NCBI RefSeq assembly: GCF_036287235.1
Contig: NZ_CP142850.1
Span: forward strand, 2,837,501 to 2,901,500
DNA: 64,000 bases
From: Exiguobacterium sp. 9-2
GTDB taxonomy: Bacteria; Bacillota; Bacilli; Exiguobacteriales; Exiguobacteriaceae
Direction of reading: 5' to 3'
Shown here: positions 61,859 to 64,000 of the stretch, piece by piece
Layout of the letters: every line of letters begins with the position of its first letter
How positions within the stretch are numbered: the stretch's first letter is position 1
The notes under the pieces: model-generated
What the model was told of the DNA's origin: nothing
The model's input: the letters and a program-made list of their open reading frames with translations, nothing else
Database searches by the model: none
Made by a program: the position numbers and the translations under genes

Positions 61859-62386
61859 TCAATGCAGGTTCATCTCCTTTGCAAATGCGAGCAATTCTTC
61901 CCGATCGATGAGGCGAACTTGATTCGGTTCTGCCAGTTGATACGCGGCTTCTGTAAAGGTCGAATTCGTAACGACCCATCCCTCGTCCATTTCGTAGAAT
62001 GGAACCGAGGCAGCGACCTGTTGAACCGCTTCGAGCCCTACAGCCGCACTGTATCGCTTCGCCTGGATGGCAATCTTATACCCTCGTTCATCCTCTATCA
62101 ACAAATCTGCTCCGAAGTCGCGTGAGGCAGGTGTCAACTCGACCCGATATCCTGCTGTTTCAAATAAATCGGCAAGCCATTCTTCAAATTCTCGTCCTTC
62201 CATTCGATCGAGTCTTTTTTCAAGCGACGGCGTTAAAACGGACAAAAGAAGAAAAAGGATACACCCTACTATACTGATGATTAAGATTAAAGGTTCCCAA
62301 GAACTCGAAAAAAAATAAGTTCCGAAAATTCCTATCATGGCAAACAAAGCTGCTAGTAACAATCGTTTTCTTTTTAATTGTTTCAT
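61859..62386 (-). CDS. Membrane-anchored Mrr-like restriction endonuclease-fold protein
   Basis: 175 residues. Two N-terminal hydrophobic segments (LLLAALFAMIGIFGTYFF and LILIISIVGCILFLLLSVL) precede a PD-(D/E)xK nuclease domain: FEEWLADLFETAGYRVELTP, then the active-site pair in DFGADLLIEDERG and KIAIQAKRYS (QxK). The hallmark of the Mrr/PF04471 group. There is no methylase or specificity gene, so it is either a solitary modification-dependent defence nuclease or a DNA-processing enzyme held at the membrane. It is monocistronic. Confidence 0.82.
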   Translation of the reverse strand: MKQLKRKRLLLAALFAMIGIFGTYFFSSSWEPLILIISIVGCILFLLLSVLTPSLEKRLDRMEGREFEEWLADLFETAGYRVELTPASRDFGADLLIEDERGYKIAIQAKRYSAAVGLEAVQQVAASVPFYEMDEGWVVTNSTFTEAAYQLAEPNQVRLIDREELLAFAKEMNLH

Positions 62387-62548
62387 CCTACTTTTCCCCT
62401 CTACTTCGTCGTGACCTTTTTTTCACTATACTAAAATTCTTCGTTGGTTGCTTCCTTCGACAGGAAACGCGGCTCGTCTTGCAGAAGTAAACTAACGAGG
62501 AAAGACTGTCTTAAAATCCACGGTCGAAGACCAGTCAGGAGGTAGCTC

Positions 62549-64000
62549 ATGGCAGAACATTCATCTCCTTCATCGCTACGGATCATCCATTCGACGTTAC
62601 GTGCTATGAAAGAACCCGTACTTCTTGTCGATGCAGATGGAAAGATTCACTTTCATAATGACGCGTTTCAACACCAGTTCATGACCGCTCCGGATAAAGA
62701 AACGATCCAGGAACTTTTTTCGATTACGGATGATTTGTTTCCGATCCAACAGGAAACCATCATTTTGACGACACATCAGTTAACAGTCACAGCGATTGAA
62801 GAGACGGACTATTTTCTTGTCCATGTCGCTTCTCTTAAAATAGAAGACTTATTCGATTCAACGCTTGATGCTGCCTTATTCATCACAGATCCGGAGTTTC
62901 GGATTCGAGCATACAACGAGGTAGCCAGTACCTTATTCCGATTCGATCTTGCTGAAGACATCATCGGTCTAAAACCGACGATTCTCCATGACGCAAAGGA
63001 AGTCGCTACCCGCCGTCAACATCTTGAACAACTGAACTTAAAAGATTTATCAGATGAACAACTCTTCTTACTCCATGGTCGGGACGCGGAAAATGAATGG
63101 ACCTATCATCGTCTGGATGGTTCGACGTTCCATGGACGGCTTTATATGACACGTCTGCCGAATGATACGTACTTTTTACTCATTCAGGACATCACGACAC
63201 AAAAACAAATCGAATGGCACCTGACGAAAAGTGAACGCCGCTTCCGACTCTTCTCGGAGTCCGTCGTCGAAGCCGTCATTTTTCATGATCATGGCATCAT
63301 CATCGATGCCAACCGTGCAGCAGAGGTCATCTTCCGGACGAAGCTTGAAAAGATGAAAGGAAAAACGACACTTGAGTTGATTCATCCGGATCATCATGCG
63401 CGTGTCTTACAACGAATCGAAGAGCATCGAGAAGAGCCCTATGAAGTTCTTGGTCAACGTGCTGACGGAACTTCTGTCGAAATCGAAGTTTTCCCACGTG
63501 AAATCATCTACAACAAAATTCGCATGCGCGTCGCCGTCGTTCGGGATATCACGGAACGAAAAAAAATCGAGAAAATGCTTGAACGTGAAAAAAATGCCAT
63601 CATGCGTCAACGTGACATCACACAATCGATTCTTCAAGCCTCTAATGAAGGATTCCTGCTGACGGAAGAGGATGGAAGTTTCATCTTCATGAACGTCAAA
63701 GCACGCAAGTTACTTGATGTACCAGGGATTGCGCCAAGTAAGATCCAAGAACGGATCAGCTTGATCCCGAATCTTGATTTGAATACCCGATTCGATATGT
63801 TACGACAAGTCGAAGAGCTACTCGCCGGAAAACATTCTGAACTATCGTTTCGTTTTACGTTACAGCGACCGAACGAATCAAGTCCACTTTATTTTGAATT
63901 TTATGCGACGGCGATCAAGAAGGAAAAGAGTCGTATTTCTCGTCATGGTTTCTTATTCGTTTTCCGTGACCGAACTGAGGAAGCAAAGATGGATCAAGTC
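62549..64000 (+). CDS. Multi-PAS sensor protein, 3' end beyond window
   Basis: At least 484 residues, open to the edge. Successive PAS modules: residues about 15-95 (AMKEPVLLVDADGKIHFHND), 105-225 (LFDSTLDAALFITDPEFRIR), 230-345 (RRFRLFSESVVEAVIFHDHG, with the PAC ending MRVAVVRDITERKKIEKML) and one more from about 365 (ILQASNEGFLLTEEDGSFIF). Output probably follows downstream (GGDEF, EAL or histidine kinase). No membrane segment is visible so far, so it is likely cytoplasmic. AGGAGG precedes ATG 62549. Confidence 0.85.
   Translation, partial: MAEHSSPSSLRIIHSTLRAMKEPVLLVDADGKIHFHNDAFQHQFMTAPDKETIQELFSITDDLFPIQQETIILTTHQLTVTAIEETDYFLVHVASLKIEDLFDSTLDAALFITDPEFRIRAYNEVASTLFRFDLAEDIIGLKPTILHDAKEVATRRQHLEQLNLKDLSDEQLFLLHGRDAENEWTYHRLDGSTFHGRLYMTRLPNDTYFLLIQDITTQKQIEWHLTKSERRFRLFSESVVEAVIFHDHGIIIDANRAAEVIFRTKLEKMKGKTTLELIHPDHHARVLQRIEEHREEPYEVLGQRADGTSVEIEVFPREIIYNKIRMRVAVVRDITERKKIEKMLEREKNAIMRQRDITQSILQASNEGFLLTEEDGSFIFMNVKARKLLDVPGIAPSKIQERISLIPNLDLNTRFDMLRQVEELLAGKHSELSFRFTLQRPNESSPLYFEFYATAIKKEKSRISRHGFLFVFRDRTEEAKMDQV

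Noticed and set aside
1-64000. CRISPR arrays, tRNA or rRNA genes, prophage or IS elements
   Set aside because: No regularly spaced repeats, cloverleaf sequences, transposase or phage structural genes were seen on either strand.

Overview
The window looks like a chromosomal segment of a low-to-moderate GC member of the Bacillales, most likely Exiguobacterium. This is inferred from the gene families, gene order and codon use; no search was run. The first segment follows the Bacillus subtilis acpS-alr-ndoAI-ndoA-(rsb)-sigB-tex neighbourhood. Signals typical of Firmicutes occur throughout: an S-box, a T-box, a cre site, a Zur box, sigma-B promoters and strong Shine-Dalgarno sites. I saw no prophage, insertion sequence, CRISPR array, rRNA or tRNA.

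Layout. 0-6.1 kb (minus strand): tex, a reduced sigma-B module (rsbV-rsbW-sigB, without rsbR/S/T/U/X), the EndoA toxin-antitoxin pair, alr and acpS. 6.2-14.5 kb: a rearranged rhomboid gene, a pterin dehydratase operon, NAD salvage genes (nicotinamidase and nicotinate phosphoribosyltransferase), YwpF, a histidine phosphatase, an alpha/beta hydrolase and a Zur-box zinc-binding lipoprotein. About eight genes in 0-14.5 kb carry frameshifts, short tandem duplications or a nonsense codon, while almost nothing after 14.7 kb does. This looks more like poor consensus sequence near a contig end than real gene decay.

14.5-30 kb: an S-box controlling a MetT-type methionine transporter, an aldo/keto reductase, an alanine/glycine symporter, and an 817-residue persulfide-type fusion protein (CoA-disulfide reductase, rhodanese, TusA, DsrE) with an operator-like palindrome inside its promoter. 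Then come a YitT membrane protein with a long structured leader, a water-forming NADH oxidase with a Rex/Fnr-like operator, and a general-stress SDR with a sigma-B promoter. 29.7-33.8 kb: a three-repeat secreted protein, a two-component system and a site-2-type protease, apparently one transcription unit. 33.9-47 kb: MATE exporter, exonuclease, old yellow enzyme, MMPL transporter, YycC, a type I pullulanase with a C-terminal membrane segment, YajQ, a phosphoesterase, and argS under a T-box.

47-64 kb: a membrane diguanylate cyclase, an esterase, TrhO with a structured leader, a VTT protein, a DUF485/sodium:solute symporter pair under a perfect cre site and a second palindrome, and TauE. An alanine-use module follows: an AGCS symporter divergent from an AdeR-type PucR regulator, then alanine dehydrogenase. 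A 17-bp sequence is shared by the two control regions. The window ends with a TPR protein, a polyprenol-kinase-like protein, DUF1836, a membrane-anchored Mrr-like nuclease and a truncated multi-PAS sensor.

The least-explained items are the YitT leader, which has the architecture of a translational riboswitch, and the repeat-protein/two-component/protease unit.
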